Below, in pieces: positions 15,956 through 25,232 of a DNA stretch of 45,063 bases. Position 1 is the first letter of the stretch. Each line of letters opens with the position of its first letter. This DNA comes from CAYNTG01 sp964400105 (lineage in GTDB: Bacteria; UBP14; UBA6098), in contig CAYNTG010000011.1 in the NCBI GenBank assembly GCA_964400105.1, forward strand, positions 1-45,063. Direction: 5' to 3'. The notes beneath the pieces are model-generated. The model was not told the DNA's origin. It saw nothing but the letters and a program-made list of their open reading frames with translations, and did not search any database. A program made the position numbers and the translations under genes.

Positions 15956-16963
15956 TCAGAAATGTCGCCAACCGGTCTCTTTTATGCTAATTGGATTGCC
16001 GTTGCGGGTGATTTTCACGCCGTCGCCGGAGCGAATATGGCCGATCTCCGTAACCGGATAGTCGATGTCTGCGGATAGGATAGCTACTATATCGTTTTTT
16101 GGGATAGTGAAAAGAAGCTCGAATTCCTCACCGCTTTGGGCGGCAAAAATGCCTTCATCCTTGCCGCAGAGCGTGGCGATACCAGCGACTCCCGGAAAAA
16201 GCGCAATCCGTTCCAGTTCGATAGCGATTCCGCAATCGCTCGATTCCGCGATATGATTTGCATCGGCGAGAAGGCCGTCGGAGATGTCGATCATCGCTGT
16301 TGCACCGATCTCCGCGAGTTTTGCTCCAAGCCCGATAGGTGGAGTGGGTCTCAAAAAGCGCGATTCGAGGCTTTCGAGAATTTTATTTGGTAAATCCGGC
16401 TCGACCTCGCCCATTACGAGCATCCTGCCAGCCTCGGAGCCACCGATCCGGCCTGTTATGAAAAGCGAATCCCCCGGATTTGCGCCGGATCGTCCGACCG
16501 GATTTGCGCCGGAACCGAGAACGGTTATCGTTGCGGCGAATTCGGTTCCACGGGCGATATTCCCGCCCACGATAGGCACGCCGGAAAGACTCGCATAATC
16601 CGCGACCCCTCGAATAAAATCGTCGAATTCTCGCGTGGAAAGTTTCGATGGAATTACGAGCGCCAGAAGGGCACAAATAGCCTCACCGGCGGAGGCGTTT
16701 ATATCCGAAGCAGCACCGGCAAACGCACGGAAACCGGCATCCCCATAGAAAATTGGGCTATCCGGAAAATGGACTCCGGCGACCGCCGCATCGGTGGTGA
16801 GAAGAAGGCGCGATTCCGGCGGTGGCGTGATCATCGCGCAATCGTCGGTGAGATCGATTTCCGGGAAAACTGCGCGGATTCTATCGATCAGGCCGAACTC
16901 GCCATATTCCCACGCCGATCCGGTTTCGTTACTTTTTGCCGGTTTTATCGATTCGAGATTCAT
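15956..16963 (-). CDS. thiL: Thiamine-monophosphate kinase
   Basis: Phosphorylates thiamine monophosphate to the active cofactor thiamine diphosphate. The 335 residues match the family, a member of the PurM/AIR-synthase fold. Signatures in order: GEFGLIDRI (22-30), DDCAMI, TTDAAVAGVHF, SDINASAGEA, GGNIARG, MIDISDGLLAD, SGEEFELLFT, VTEIGHI and the terminal GWRHF. The first two Asp-rich loops form the Mg-nucleotide site. The ATG at 16963 overlaps the end of the upstream symporter gene by 35 bases; no other start precedes the conserved GEFGLI block. No other thiamine gene is in the window. Confidence 0.93.
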   Translation of the reverse strand: MNLESIKPAKSNETGSAWEYGEFGLIDRIRAVFPEIDLTDDCAMITPPPESRLLLTTDAAVAGVHFPDSPIFYGDAGFRAFAGAASDINASAGEAICALLALVIPSKLSTREFDDFIRGVADYASLSGVPIVGGNIARGTEFAATITVLGSGANPVGRSGANPGDSLFITGRIGGSEAGRMLVMGEVEPDLPNKILESLESRFLRPTPPIGLGAKLAEIGATAMIDISDGLLADANHIAESSDCGIAIELERIALFPGVAGIATLCGKDEGIFAAQSGEEFELLFTIPKNDIVAILSADIDYPVTEIGHIRSGDGVKITRNGNPISIKETGWRHF

Positions 16964-18431
16964 ATTCCGAAGATCCCTTCACTGCGGAGATGATAATGCT
17001 GAATACGATAATAGCGATAAGGACGAGCCATCCGAAGATTAATTCCTGGCTGCGAAGACCAAAATCGCCATAAGGCCCTTTGATTCGTGCGATTACCTCG
17101 AAAACGATCATCGTGAGGATCGATATAGGCAATATAAACTTGATAATGATATCCCAAAAGACCCCGATTTTCAAGTTGCTGCGCGAATTGATGAAGGCGC
17201 GCATACGCTTTGCCTTGAAATACCAGCCGACGAATATACATTCGCCAAGAACCACCAAAGTCAAACCGAAATGGTTTATAAATCGGTCCGTGATATCCAG
17301 CCAGTGGATGCCTGCGCCGAAAACATATGGCATACAGAGAAGGAATCCTGTTATTCCAACGGTGAGGTTCGAGCGTATGTGGCTCCATCCGAATTTGTCG
17401 CTCAAGGCCGCCGAGAAGCCCTCCACGAGGCTGAATGCGGAGTCTATCGCCAGAAGACCGAGCATCGTGAAAAAGAGCACCCCGAATACCTGCGGAAATG
17501 GCAGGCCGTTGATAATTTCCGGGTAGGTAACGAATGTCAAGCCCGGTCCCGAGCGAACGACATCGGCTACACCGACGCCGTCGATCAATGCCTTGTGCCC
17601 CAAAGCTCCGAATACGGCTAATCCGCCGACGATTGCAGTCATGGCGTCGGCAAGCCCGATAATCCACGCGTTCTTCACGATACACGTCTTATCGTCGATA
17701 AAGCTGCCATAAGCGATCATTACGCCGAAGCCGACCGTTAGGCTGAAAAAGACCTGCGAGATCGCCGATAACCAAACTCTCGGATTGAGAAGCATCGACC
17801 ACTTCGGTGTGAGATAGAACATCAAACCGTTCGACGCGCCATCGAGCGTAACACCCCGGATCACGAAAATGATAAGCAGTATCCACGGCCCGAGAACCGT
17901 GAACCAAACGACCTTTCCGACCGTCTTCGTGCCCTTCCATACCGAGGCGACGATCCATACCCACGATACCGCGATTCCAATAAAAAGCGGCAGCTGGAAT
18001 TTGCCGATGTCCCAGGGTTTGTCGGTCATAGCAAGGACATCCTTGAAGAAGAAACTATCCGGATCGCTTCCCCATGCGGTGTTAAAGCTATATACAAAAT
18101 AATTTAGGCAGTAGGACATGATGCCGGAATAATATGTCACAATAACGAAACCGATCCCAACAGCGAACCAGCCGAACCACTCGAGATTGCGGTGGATCGT
18201 CATAAAAGACCCCGGTGCGGCATTGTTCATCCTTTTGCCGATGGAGAATTCGAGCATCAAAAGTGGGATGCCGGCGATTAATAGGCATACGATATACGCG
18301 AACAAAAATGCGCCGCCGCCGTTTTCATAACAAATATATGGAAACCGCCAAATATTCCCGAGACCGATCGCTGACCCAATCGAAGCAAGAATGAACGCAG
18401 TTCTATTGTCCCAAACATCTCGTTTCGCCAA
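16929..18431 (-). CDS. Sodium-dependent symporter, NSS/SNF family
   Basis: An inner-membrane LeuT-fold transporter that uses sodium to import an amino acid or related solute. The 500-residue product has the family hallmark in its first two helices, AFILASIGSAIGLGNIWRFP followed by YENGGGAFLFAYIV, which contains the unwound TM1 that binds sodium and substrate. Ten to twelve hydrophobic segments follow, including GFGVMIAYGSF and DSAFSLVEGFSAALSD (TM8-like). The start is TTG at 18431, preceded by GGAGAG about six bases upstream. thiL overlaps its 3' end by 35 bases, so the two are probably cotranscribed. Substrate cannot be read from sequence. Confidence 0.93.
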   Translation of the reverse strand: MAKRDVWDNRTAFILASIGSAIGLGNIWRFPYICYENGGGAFLFAYIVCLLIAGIPLLMLEFSIGKRMNNAAPGSFMTIHRNLEWFGWFAVGIGFVIVTYYSGIMSYCLNYFVYSFNTAWGSDPDSFFFKDVLAMTDKPWDIGKFQLPLFIGIAVSWVWIVASVWKGTKTVGKVVWFTVLGPWILLIIFVIRGVTLDGASNGLMFYLTPKWSMLLNPRVWLSAISQVFFSLTVGFGVMIAYGSFIDDKTCIVKNAWIIGLADAMTAIVGGLAVFGALGHKALIDGVGVADVVRSGPGLTFVTYPEIINGLPFPQVFGVLFFTMLGLLAIDSAFSLVEGFSAALSDKFGWSHIRSNLTVGITGFLLCMPYVFGAGIHWLDITDRFINHFGLTLVVLGECIFVGWYFKAKRMRAFINSRSNLKIGVFWDIIIKFILPISILTMIVFEVIARIKGPYGDFGLRSQELIFGWLVLIAIIVFSIIISAVKGSSEYESRIDKTGKK

Positions 18432-18646
18432 AAAAAACTCTCCTTTATCGCTTTATTTAGTCGTCAAATAACCTTACAAACTAATACTTCAAAATCAATC
18501 GGTCAACGCCTTTTTGTTAATTTTTCGATTAGCTCGCATTAATGACTTCACAGAAGACACCGATTTCGATAAAACTCGATCCATTTGTAATTAAAAAAGT
18601 TATCAAAGCGATTAATGGATCGATATGGGGAATTTCAATATATCTT

Positions 18647-19657
18647 CTATCGAGGTTCGGCGTTTAGTGGGATGCTGTCGATTTCGGATTGGGAAGACAC
18701 GCTCGATGTCGAATCGAAAACGGCGGATGAATCCCTCTCGAAATTCTCGAATGGCGATGTAAAATGTTCCGTCGATAAAGCAAAACGATCACGCCGGAAA
18801 CGCCCATTCGTGGACTTCGACCAGAGAATGCTCACGGCCTTCCCCTGAATATTTTTGATATAGAAAGGGAAAAATATCCCTCGATTATCTACAAGAAAAA
18901 CCTGCGTCTTGGGCACGACAACCGGACCGAAATTCGCCGGTCCACTATATGAGACCTTCTTATCCATTATTAACGATGAAGAGTTGACCATAACATGTCC
19001 ATCGGTAGCACGAATCGTGTCTCCCGGAACCGCTAAAATCATATGCATAGGAAAGTTATCTCCACCGATTTCCTCATGAACAGGTTGATGATAGACGAAA
19101 TCCCCAATCCTTACGGAATCAGATGGTAAAGAACCAATAGTTTTCAGACCATAAGCCCCGCGATGAATAACCGTGGCATCGCCAGGTAAAATTAACGGTT
19201 TCATGTGAATATCGCTTTTAGCCATTAAATAGACTTTATATCCAAATGTGCGATTCAAGATGTGAAATGGAACGATGGCTATTATATAAAAGAAGGTGTA
19301 GAGGAAAAAATTGCGAACGATGGTATCCATGTCTCCCGGATGATTCTTGCAACGAAAAGCTGAGATGGCGGAAATTATCGACGGAGTAACGAGAACTATT
19401 GCCATGAGAATCGGCGTGAAGATCCCCAAATGTGTCTGAATCAAAAATATGCGGCTTACCAATAGCGATACACCGGTTAGTAATACAAAATTAAATGCCT
19501 GAAGGTGCTTATTCTGTATAGCTTGCCCTACACCCGGAAGTAAAAGGGAAAGAAAGGCGAAGATAAGTCGCATATATAAAGGAGCATATTCATACTGCGG
19601 CTTTCTGTTTTTTCGCTTGGTTTTCGCGTCATCGTATGTGTATCCCATGAAGTCCAT
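18647..19657 (-). CDS. Signal peptidase I homologue lacking catalytic Ser and Lys (predicted pseudoenzyme)
   Basis: A 336-residue inner-membrane protein. An N-terminal hydrophobic part has LPGVGQAIQNKHLQAF (PGxGQ pattern, as in TM2/DUF5683-like modules) and about four segments, then a last one near residue 120 leads into an S26-type domain. There, IHMKPLILPGDATVI aligns with the SMxPTLxxGD box, followed by AYGLK, IGDFVYH, ILAVPGDTIRATDGHVMVN and VDNRG. The nucleophile Ser before Met is His151, and the general-base Lys before the VPGD box aligns with His205; the final SxD of the DNRxxSxD box is also absent. It overlaps no gene but starts four bases after the RodZ-like stop. The ATG at 19705 is an alternative that overlaps that gene by 44 bases; neither start has an ideal Shine-Dalgarno. 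Confidence 0.65.
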   Translation of the reverse strand: MDFMGYTYDDAKTKRKNRKPQYEYAPLYMRLIFAFLSLLLPGVGQAIQNKHLQAFNFVLLTGVSLLVSRIFLIQTHLGIFTPILMAIVLVTPSIISAISAFRCKNHPGDMDTIVRNFFLYTFFYIIAIVPFHILNRTFGYKVYLMAKSDIHMKPLILPGDATVIHRGAYGLKTIGSLPSDSVRIGDFVYHQPVHEEIGGDNFPMHMILAVPGDTIRATDGHVMVNSSSLIMDKKVSYSGPANFGPVVVPKTQVFLVDNRGIFFPFYIKNIQGKAVSILWSKSTNGRFRRDRFALSTEHFTSPFENFERDSSAVFDSTSSVSSQSEIDSIPLNAEPR

Positions 19658-19661
19658 AAAC

Positions 19662-20717
19662 TCATCGATCCGATTGAGAAGGTGGACCCTCCGGCGGTGG
19701 AACATCGACGTTTGGAAGCTTACCCCTCTCCGTATCGACGATGTTCGTGCCGGGTTGGCGTGTGACGATTTGTGGTGTCTCCAAAGTCGAATCGACGTTC
19801 TCTTCCGGAGGTGTCCCGATAATATTCGGTCTCGGCGGTCTCGGCAGATTTATCTGGTCGGCTCCCTCGAGTAGCTGAAGAACATTCCCGCGATTGATAT
19901 CGAGGTCCATGGGATATGTTCGCTCCGGCCATTCAGCCAAATCGAATCCATTGATCAGAAGATGCATGGAGTTCGGCGCACCCATCGTGAGGAAAAAGGC
20001 GTTTTTTGCTGTAAATTGCATTGTGTCGTTCGATTTGATATCCCCCTTAAATGCCCTTCTGTAATCGGTTTCGACCAGCACCCATGTTTTTTGACGGGCG
20101 ACCACAGCCAATGTCAGAGATTCCGCCCGACCCAAAGCCCACGCAGGATTTATCTTGCCAAGCTCGAGCTTGATTTCCTGCTTGATATCCTCCTCGGTCA
20201 TCTCGGCCGCAAAGCGCTTATCGGCGGTTTTCCCGGAATCCGAATCCACGACATCGGTAACGCTCGTGATCGGCGTGCTGCTAACGCCGTTTTGTTTAGC
20301 AAATCGGACTATCAATACAATCGCTACGATAACAACCGCTACTATTAGTAGGATAAAACCGCGCGAAAGCTTCACATGACGGGGTATCAAAGCCTTATGG
20401 CCGACACCTTTATTCTGTTTTATCGGCGATTCATACGGAGGTGGTTCCTTGGGTCGTCCGGAAAATATCCTCCTCGCTTTCGGTTTTGGCTTTTCGGCCT
20501 CGTAACGCGACAGCAGTTCATCGATATCGGCACCGAGCGCCTCGCCATAACTTTTCACGAAACCGCGAATATAGATATCCGGCGGGAGGGCAGTATAATC
20601 ACCATCCTCGAGCGCGATAATATATGAAATACCGATCCGGGTCAGTCTCGAAATCTCTTCGAGAGATAGGCCGCGAGCCTCCCTCATCTGCTTTAGATAT
20701 TCACCAAGTTCTCTCAT
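19662..20717 (-). CDS. rodZ: RodZ-like cytoskeletal/transcription-factor protein
   Basis: RodZ anchors MreB to the inner membrane and guides rod-shape growth. The 351-residue product has an N-terminal HTH_25 domain (1-70: GEYLKQMREARGLSLEEISR, ISYIIALEDGDY, YIRGFVKSYGEALGAD), a basic linker, one transmembrane helix (FILLIVAVVIVAIVLIV, about 120-136), and a periplasmic DUF4115-type domain (about 200-285) with VARQKTWVLVETD, FTAKNAFFLTMGAPNSMHLLINGFDL. The Pro-rich C-terminus is disordered. It is upstream of the signal-peptidase-like gene in the same operon. No mreB or other rod gene is in the window. Confidence 0.85.
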   Translation of the reverse strand: MRELGEYLKQMREARGLSLEEISRLTRIGISYIIALEDGDYTALPPDIYIRGFVKSYGEALGADIDELLSRYEAEKPKPKARRIFSGRPKEPPPYESPIKQNKGVGHKALIPRHVKLSRGFILLIVAVVIVAIVLIVRFAKQNGVSSTPITSVTDVVDSDSGKTADKRFAAEMTEEDIKQEIKLELGKINPAWALGRAESLTLAVVARQKTWVLVETDYRRAFKGDIKSNDTMQFTAKNAFFLTMGAPNSMHLLINGFDLAEWPERTYPMDLDINRGNVLQLLEGADQINLPRPPRPNIIGTPPEENVDSTLETPQIVTRQPGTNIVDTERGKLPNVDVPPPEGPPSQSDR

Positions 20718-21041
20718 AAGTTCATTATTTGTAATTAGTTAAATCATATCATTAGGTCTATTTCGATTATCTTAAACACCTAACGAGTGACGTTCGATAT
20801 CGATTGCACAGCTTCGATCTATTTCCCCTTTAAGATACTGATAAAGAACGCCTTTTGAAAATAGATTTTTCTCAATTTTCGATAATCGTGTTTTCGAGAC
20901 ATTAATGGCTTCTTGGGTATATCATCTCGATACCCACTTAATATGCAAGGCTCGATGGTTAAAATCTCACTTGCGGGCTTTTTGCCACAATAGTTTAAAT
21001 ATATCGATTTTATATTAACGTTGAAGTCCAATAATTCATAC
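20718..21041. other. Intergenic region between the rodZ-like and maf operons
   Basis: AT-rich, with no convincing gene. A small hairpin, GGGTAT (20915-20920) with ATACCC (20930-20935), is present. A 70-codon minus-strand frame at 20819-21031 has no ribosome binding site or family signature and I leave it out. It presumably contains the promoter of the rodZ-like gene. Confidence 0.5.
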
Positions 21042-21641
21042 TCAGTCCCTATTCTCCAATACCGATAACCTGTGAATATTAAACCTCTTGAGCAATTCTG
21101 TCAAGCGGAAAAGCGGCAGGCCGACGACGTTAAAATAGTCCCCGCGAACCTCGCGAACAAGAAGAGCGCCCTTCTCCTGAATTCCGTATGCCCCCGCCTT
21201 GTCCATCGGCTCGCCAGAACGGACGTAAGCGTCGATCTCCTCTGCCGACATCGAACCGAAAAGCACCTCCGTCGCCTCGAAATCGGATTCGAGCTTATCC
21301 ATCGAGCGCTTAAAGAGCGCGATGCCTGTCCAGACGGTGTGGCTGTTATCCTGCAGCCTCCTAAGATATTCGACGGCCTGCCCCGGCGTCTTCGGTTTTT
21401 CAAGAAGATCGCCATCTTGAACGACGATCGTGTCGCAGCCGAGTATTAGGCCATCTTCCGGGGCTATCGCGGCTTTCGCCTTCGCCTCCGCCAGATAGAT
21501 AACATAATTTTCTGGACAATTCGGATCGAATGGCGGATTGTCGATACTGCACGATCTTTCGACGACCTCGAAAGGAATACCGACCCGCGACAGCAGCTCG
21601 CGCCGTCTCGGTGATTTTGATGCAAGATATATCTTTTTCAT
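21042..21641 (-). CDS. maf: Maf-family nucleoside triphosphate pyrophosphatase
   Basis: Hydrolyses non-canonical or excess nucleotides (dTTP/UTP type). The product of 199 residues has the phosphate-binding start LASKSPRRRELL, the acidic LGCDTIVV, KPKTPGQA and DKAGAYGIQEKGALLV, the last matching the dTTP/UTP-specific (YhdE-like) subgroup better than YceF. It closes with YFNVVGLPLFRLTELLKRF. I chose the ATG at 21641 (MKKIYLASKSP) over the one at 21659: it has AGGA nine bases upstream and avoids overlap with dtd. It follows dtd after ten bases in a UbiA-dtd-maf operon. Confidence 0.92.
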   Translation of the reverse strand: MKKIYLASKSPRRRELLSRVGIPFEVVERSCSIDNPPFDPNCPENYVIYLAEAKAKAAIAPEDGLILGCDTIVVQDGDLLEKPKTPGQAVEYLRRLQDNSHTVWTGIALFKRSMDKLESDFEATEVLFGSMSAEEIDAYVRSGEPMDKAGAYGIQEKGALLVREVRGDYFNVVGLPLFRLTELLKRFNIHRLSVLENRD

Positions 21642-21651
21642 TTCGTTCGTC

Positions 21652-22125
21652 CTAAACACCTTCCTTGATATTCAAACGGCGCGACTCGCGCGAGTTGAGG
21701 ATAATAGTAAACGGGCCGTCGTTATGTATCTCGACATCCATCTCCACGCCGAAAATCCCTCGACCGACATTAACTCCCTGCGAGGCAAGCTCTTCGCAGA
21801 AAAGCTCGTAAAGCCCTTCTGCATCGTTCGGGTTCATGGCTTTGGAAAAGCTTGGTCTTCGGCCCTTGCGTGCGTTGGCGCAGAGCGTGAATTGGCTTAT
21901 AGATAGCGCCTCGCCGCCGATATCGATAAGCGAAAGGTTCATCGCGTCTTCTTCGTCGTCGAAGATGCGAAGGTTCGCGGTTTTCCCGGCGAGGAACCGG
22001 GCGTCCTCTTTTGTATCGCCGGTGAAAACGCCTAAAAGCACGACGACACCGCGCTCGATTCGGGAGATTTCTTTGCCCTCGACAGAAACGGCTGCTTGCG
22101 AGACCCTTTGCAATAGCGCGATCAT
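21652..22125 (-). CDS. dtd: D-aminoacyl-tRNA deacylase
   Basis: Removes D-amino acids (and glycine) mischarged on tRNA. The 157-residue product starts MIALLQRVSQAAVSVEG, contains GVVVLLGVFTGDT, and the two active-site motifs SQFTLCA and NDGPFTI, the second a variant of the family NxGPVT loop (Phe for Val). I chose the ATG at 22125 because the family starts here and because ATGA overlaps the stop of the UbiA gene by four bases; a longer open frame adds 37 residues without similarity. maf follows after ten bases. Confidence 0.93.
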   Translation of the reverse strand: MIALLQRVSQAAVSVEGKEISRIERGVVVLLGVFTGDTKEDARFLAGKTANLRIFDDEEDAMNLSLIDIGGEALSISQFTLCANARKGRRPSFSKAMNPNDAEGLYELFCEELASQGVNVGRGIFGVEMDVEIHNDGPFTIILNSRESRRLNIKEGV

Positions 22126-22997
22126 GAGGTCAATCCACCGATTAAGAGCGAAAAAAGGCCGCCGAGCATTATCCACTTGAGATCGCCGGCGATCTTCATC
22201 GATTGTCGTGGAGCGGTGCTCTGCGGAATAATCCATGCGAAAAGCGAGATCGGCAGATCGACGAATAGGATGACAGCGCCCAAATACCAGAGCGAAAAGG
22301 TCTTATCAAAATATGGGACAATCGAAAGCGGCACGATAAAAAGGAGCAGAGCGACTGCGATTTTTGAAGATTTTTTGACGCCGATTTTCGATGGAAGCGT
22401 GAAAATCCCAGCCGACTCGTCGCCGGGGAGATCGGAAATATCCTTGATTATCTCCCTCGATACATGGAAGAGAAACGCGAAGCAGGCGGCATAATAATGA
22501 CCCACGGCGAGGCCTTGCGCCGCGCCGGCATATATGAAAACGGCACCTCCGAGAATAGCGATTGTCAGGTTCCCGAGGAGTGGTATTCTTTTCAAGTATA
22601 GATTATACAGCGTCAAAATCGCTGCGGCAGAAACGGCTATCGCCGACGGCAGGATGCCGTGGAATAGCGCTCCGGCGATAGCTGTCGCAGAGCCGGCGGA
22701 GATGAGGATTATCCCGACATCGCGGACACTTTTTCGCTTCAAACCGCCGGAGGGGATTGGCCTTTCTGGATGCGATATTTTGTCGGTTTCGGCGTCGAGA
22801 TAATCGTTTAATGCGTTGCCTCCGGCGAAGATAAGCCCAACCGACATCATGACTATGACCCACTCGATTGGAGAGGGGGTTTCCGTCCCGAATGTAAAAG
22901 CTATATAGACGCAAAACATTGCTGTTAGCGTGTTTGCCCAACGCACTACACGCATCCAGCTATCGAATTTTGATCGTTTTTTTGGACGCTTTGCCAT
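22122..22997 (-). CDS. UbiA-family prenyltransferase
   Basis: An integral membrane enzyme that transfers a polyprenyl group to an acceptor. The 291-residue protein has eight to nine hydrophobic helices and both Asp-rich motifs: NDYLDAETD (Asn64 to Asp72, NDxxDxxxD form) then HPERPIPSG, and KDISDLPGDESAG in the second half. The set, together with the IPSG and LPSKIGVKKS strings, resembles the geranylgeranylglyceryl-phosphate geranylgeranyltransferase/UbiA branch more than MenA or protoheme transferases. It leads the UbiA-dtd-maf operon. A promoter-like sequence is very close to the ATG (23007-23034) and no Shine-Dalgarno is visible. The acceptor is not determined by sequence here. Confidence 0.85.
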   Translation of the reverse strand: MAKRPKKRSKFDSWMRVVRWANTLTAMFCVYIAFTFGTETPSPIEWVIVMMSVGLIFAGGNALNDYLDAETDKISHPERPIPSGGLKRKSVRDVGIILISAGSATAIAGALFHGILPSAIAVSAAAILTLYNLYLKRIPLLGNLTIAILGGAVFIYAGAAQGLAVGHYYAACFAFLFHVSREIIKDISDLPGDESAGIFTLPSKIGVKKSSKIAVALLLFIVPLSIVPYFDKTFSLWYLGAVILFVDLPISLFAWIIPQSTAPRQSMKIAGDLKWIMLGGLFSLLIGGLTS

Positions 22998-23006
22998 AAT
23001 AAGAGT

Positions 23007-23034
23007 AAAATAAGCTATTAAATTGCAATGTCAA
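23007..23034 (-). promoter_or_regulatory. Possible promoter of the UbiA-dtd-maf operon
   Basis: On the minus strand: TTGACA (23034-23029), 16 bases, TATTTT (23012-23007). The ATG is nine bases after the -10, leaving only a few bases of leader, and no Shine-Dalgarno is visible. It is one of two near-leaderless cases in the window. Confidence 0.45.
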
Positions 23035-23214
23035 TGCAATATCGATAATCGAGTGTCGGTTTACGTCTCGCCGAGTGATTTCAATATTAAGCATTATTAA
23101 TCGTCCCATCTATTTTTATGTTACGGAGTTATGACGATTTGGTTTGATTTATCGTTAAGGAAATCCTATAATTCGACAGTGTGGGAGATATATAGCAATC
23201 GAGAAAAAGACGTA

Positions 23215-25230
23215 ATGAGGGATATCGTCGTGCTGTCCGGAGTCGGAGAAAAACGCGCGGCGGTTTTTCGCAGTGCGGGTATAGAGACGATAGCGGATGT
23301 TGCCGCATGTTTGCCGATCCGATATATTCATCGCAAGTGTGCAATACCTATTGCCGAAGTCGATGTGGGAGAGGTGGTTACGGTTGCGGTTGTAATTTGT
23401 AAATCCCAATATTTTCGCGGAACTTTGCGCATCGAGGTCGAGGACGATAGTGGTCGGGCAAGAGCGATATTCTTCAATACACCCACGTATTTTCGTAATG
23501 TTCTAGTTAAAGGGCGCGAAATTTTGATGTGGGGAACTGCAAAATCCGACAACGGCAACCTTCTTTTCGTTCATCCGGATTTCGAGGTCGAGGGCGAGGG
23601 TGAAGAGGTATTTATTCCGGTCTATCCGAACGCCGCAAGATTTACCGAGGCGAAGATCGGAATCAAGACACGCGCAAAAATCTCACTCGCTGCGGCAAAA
23701 ATCGCTTCGCGCCTTTCCGATCCAATCCCTATAACGGTCCTCGATGAACGAGAATTATTGGATTTTCCCAAGGCTATACTCGAAATCCATTCGCCATCCA
23801 GTTGGGAGACACTCGAATCGGCGAAACGAAGATTCGCTTTCGACGAATTGCTCCTGCTTCAGATCGTTTTTGCGATAAGAAGGTTCGAGGCGAAGCACGA
23901 CGGCTCCGCCATCCCTTTGCGACCGGGAAGGCTTTTCGGCGCGCTGCGCGATGCGCTGCCGTTCGACCTTACCGAGGGCCAAAACCGCGCACTCTCCGGC
24001 ATTCTCGAGGACATCACGAGGCCGGGGCGCTCGTCTCTTCTGTTGACCGGCGATGTCGGTTCCGGGAAGACGGCGGTGGCTCTTATGGTTGCCGCCGCTG
24101 CGATAGATTCCGGGCTGCAAGTAGTTGTTATGGTTCCGAGTCTGCTGGTCGCGAGGCAGCACGCCGACCTATTCGACTCGCTCCTCGGCCCGCTCGGAGT
24201 GTCTGTGGGATTGCTCACCGGAGGATCGAGTTCGCCATCGCTGATCGAAAAGATCGCCGACGGCGATGTCGATCTGGTGGTTGGAACGCAGGCGCTGCTA
24301 TCGGATCGGATCGAGTTTCACCGGCTTGGATTGATAATTATCGACGAGCAGCATCGATTCGGCGTGCAGCAGAGGCTCGCGTTGCCGGAGCGGACTGGTG
24401 CCCACGTCCTTTTGCTCAGCGCGACACCGATCCCTCGAACGATGGCGCTTGCGCTCTATGGTGATCTCGAACGACATATAATCGAAGGTGCGCCGAGTTT
24501 TCGAGCGGGTGTAAAAACTTATCTTCGCACCGGGGATGCGAGACCGGATGTGTGGAATTTCATCGAACGGAGGATCGAGTTGGGCGAAAGGGCGTTCGTC
24601 GTTTATCCGAGGATCGAAGGCGACGATCTTTCTTCCGCCGTCTTCGGTTTTGAAGGGCTAAATGAGCGGTTTCCGGGAAGGGCCGCGCTTATCCACGGCT
24701 CGATGTCTGATTTCGATAAAAACCGGATATTTGCATCGTTCCGAAGCGGAGAAAAACCGGTGCTCGCCGCAACCAGCTTGATCGAGGTCGGAATCGACGT
24801 GCCGGAGGCCACGGTGATGGTCATCGAAAAGCCGGAATCGTTCGGCCTTGCTCAGCTTCATCAAATGCGAGGGCGAATCGGTCGTGGAAAGCTGGCCGGA
24901 TATTGCATTCTCATATCGCACGAAAATCCCGGTTCGATTGGACGGAAGAGGCTAGAGCGGTTCGCATCGACCGACGATGGATTCCGCATTGCCGAGATCG
25001 ATCTAGAATCCCGTGGCGAAGGAGAGGTGCTCATGTTATCGCAATCCGGCAGGACTGTCTTTAATTTTGCGGTTCCATCGGAGATGAAAACGATGACCGA
25101 AGATGCACGAGAATGCGCAATAGCAATAGTTTCAGTGGACCCCGAATTAATCGAACCGAGAAACATCGGGCTGAAAAATGGCATCGAGTACTTGCTAAAG
25201 ACAAAAAAAATTGTTAGCTTATCAGTATAA
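23215..25230 (+). CDS. recG: ATP-dependent DNA helicase RecG
   Basis: Remodels stalled forks and Holliday junctions. The 671 residues from 23215 hold the wedge (OB) domain with LSGVGEKRAAVFRSAGIETI and LPIRYIHR, then the helicase core: Walker A GDVGSGKT (about 279), DEQHRFG (motif II), SATPIPRTMALALYGDL (motif III region), LIEVGIDVPEATVMVIE and QLHQMRGRIGRG (motif VI), closing with a RecG-type C-terminus including DGFRIAEIDLESRGEGE. I chose the ATG at 23215 because the family begins at the LSGVG block; the ATG at 23131 has GGAG only two bases away and adds 28 non-matching residues. It opens a tight operon running to 31932. Confidence 0.95.
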   Translation: MRDIVVLSGVGEKRAAVFRSAGIETIADVAACLPIRYIHRKCAIPIAEVDVGEVVTVAVVICKSQYFRGTLRIEVEDDSGRARAIFFNTPTYFRNVLVKGREILMWGTAKSDNGNLLFVHPDFEVEGEGEEVFIPVYPNAARFTEAKIGIKTRAKISLAAAKIASRLSDPIPITVLDERELLDFPKAILEIHSPSSWETLESAKRRFAFDELLLLQIVFAIRRFEAKHDGSAIPLRPGRLFGALRDALPFDLTEGQNRALSGILEDITRPGRSSLLLTGDVGSGKTAVALMVAAAAIDSGLQVVVMVPSLLVARQHADLFDSLLGPLGVSVGLLTGGSSSPSLIEKIADGDVDLVVGTQALLSDRIEFHRLGLIIIDEQHRFGVQQRLALPERTGAHVLLLSATPIPRTMALALYGDLERHIIEGAPSFRAGVKTYLRTGDARPDVWNFIERRIELGERAFVVYPRIEGDDLSSAVFGFEGLNERFPGRAALIHGSMSDFDKNRIFASFRSGEKPVLAATSLIEVGIDVPEATVMVIEKPESFGLAQLHQMRGRIGRGKLAGYCILISHENPGSIGRKRLERFASTDDGFRIAEIDLESRGEGEVLMLSQSGRTVFNFAVPSEMKTMTEDARECAIAIVSVDPELIEPRNIGLKNGIEYLLKTKKIVSLSV

Positions 25231-25232
25231 TT

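Noticed and set aside
20819..21031. 70-codon minus-strand frame between the rodZ-like gene and maf
   Set aside because: No Shine-Dalgarno, odd composition, and no recognisable family; I treat it as noncoding.
23131..23214. Upstream ATG for recG
   Set aside because: It would add 28 residues unlike RecG, and the GGAG is only two bases from the ATG; the start at 23215 fits the family.
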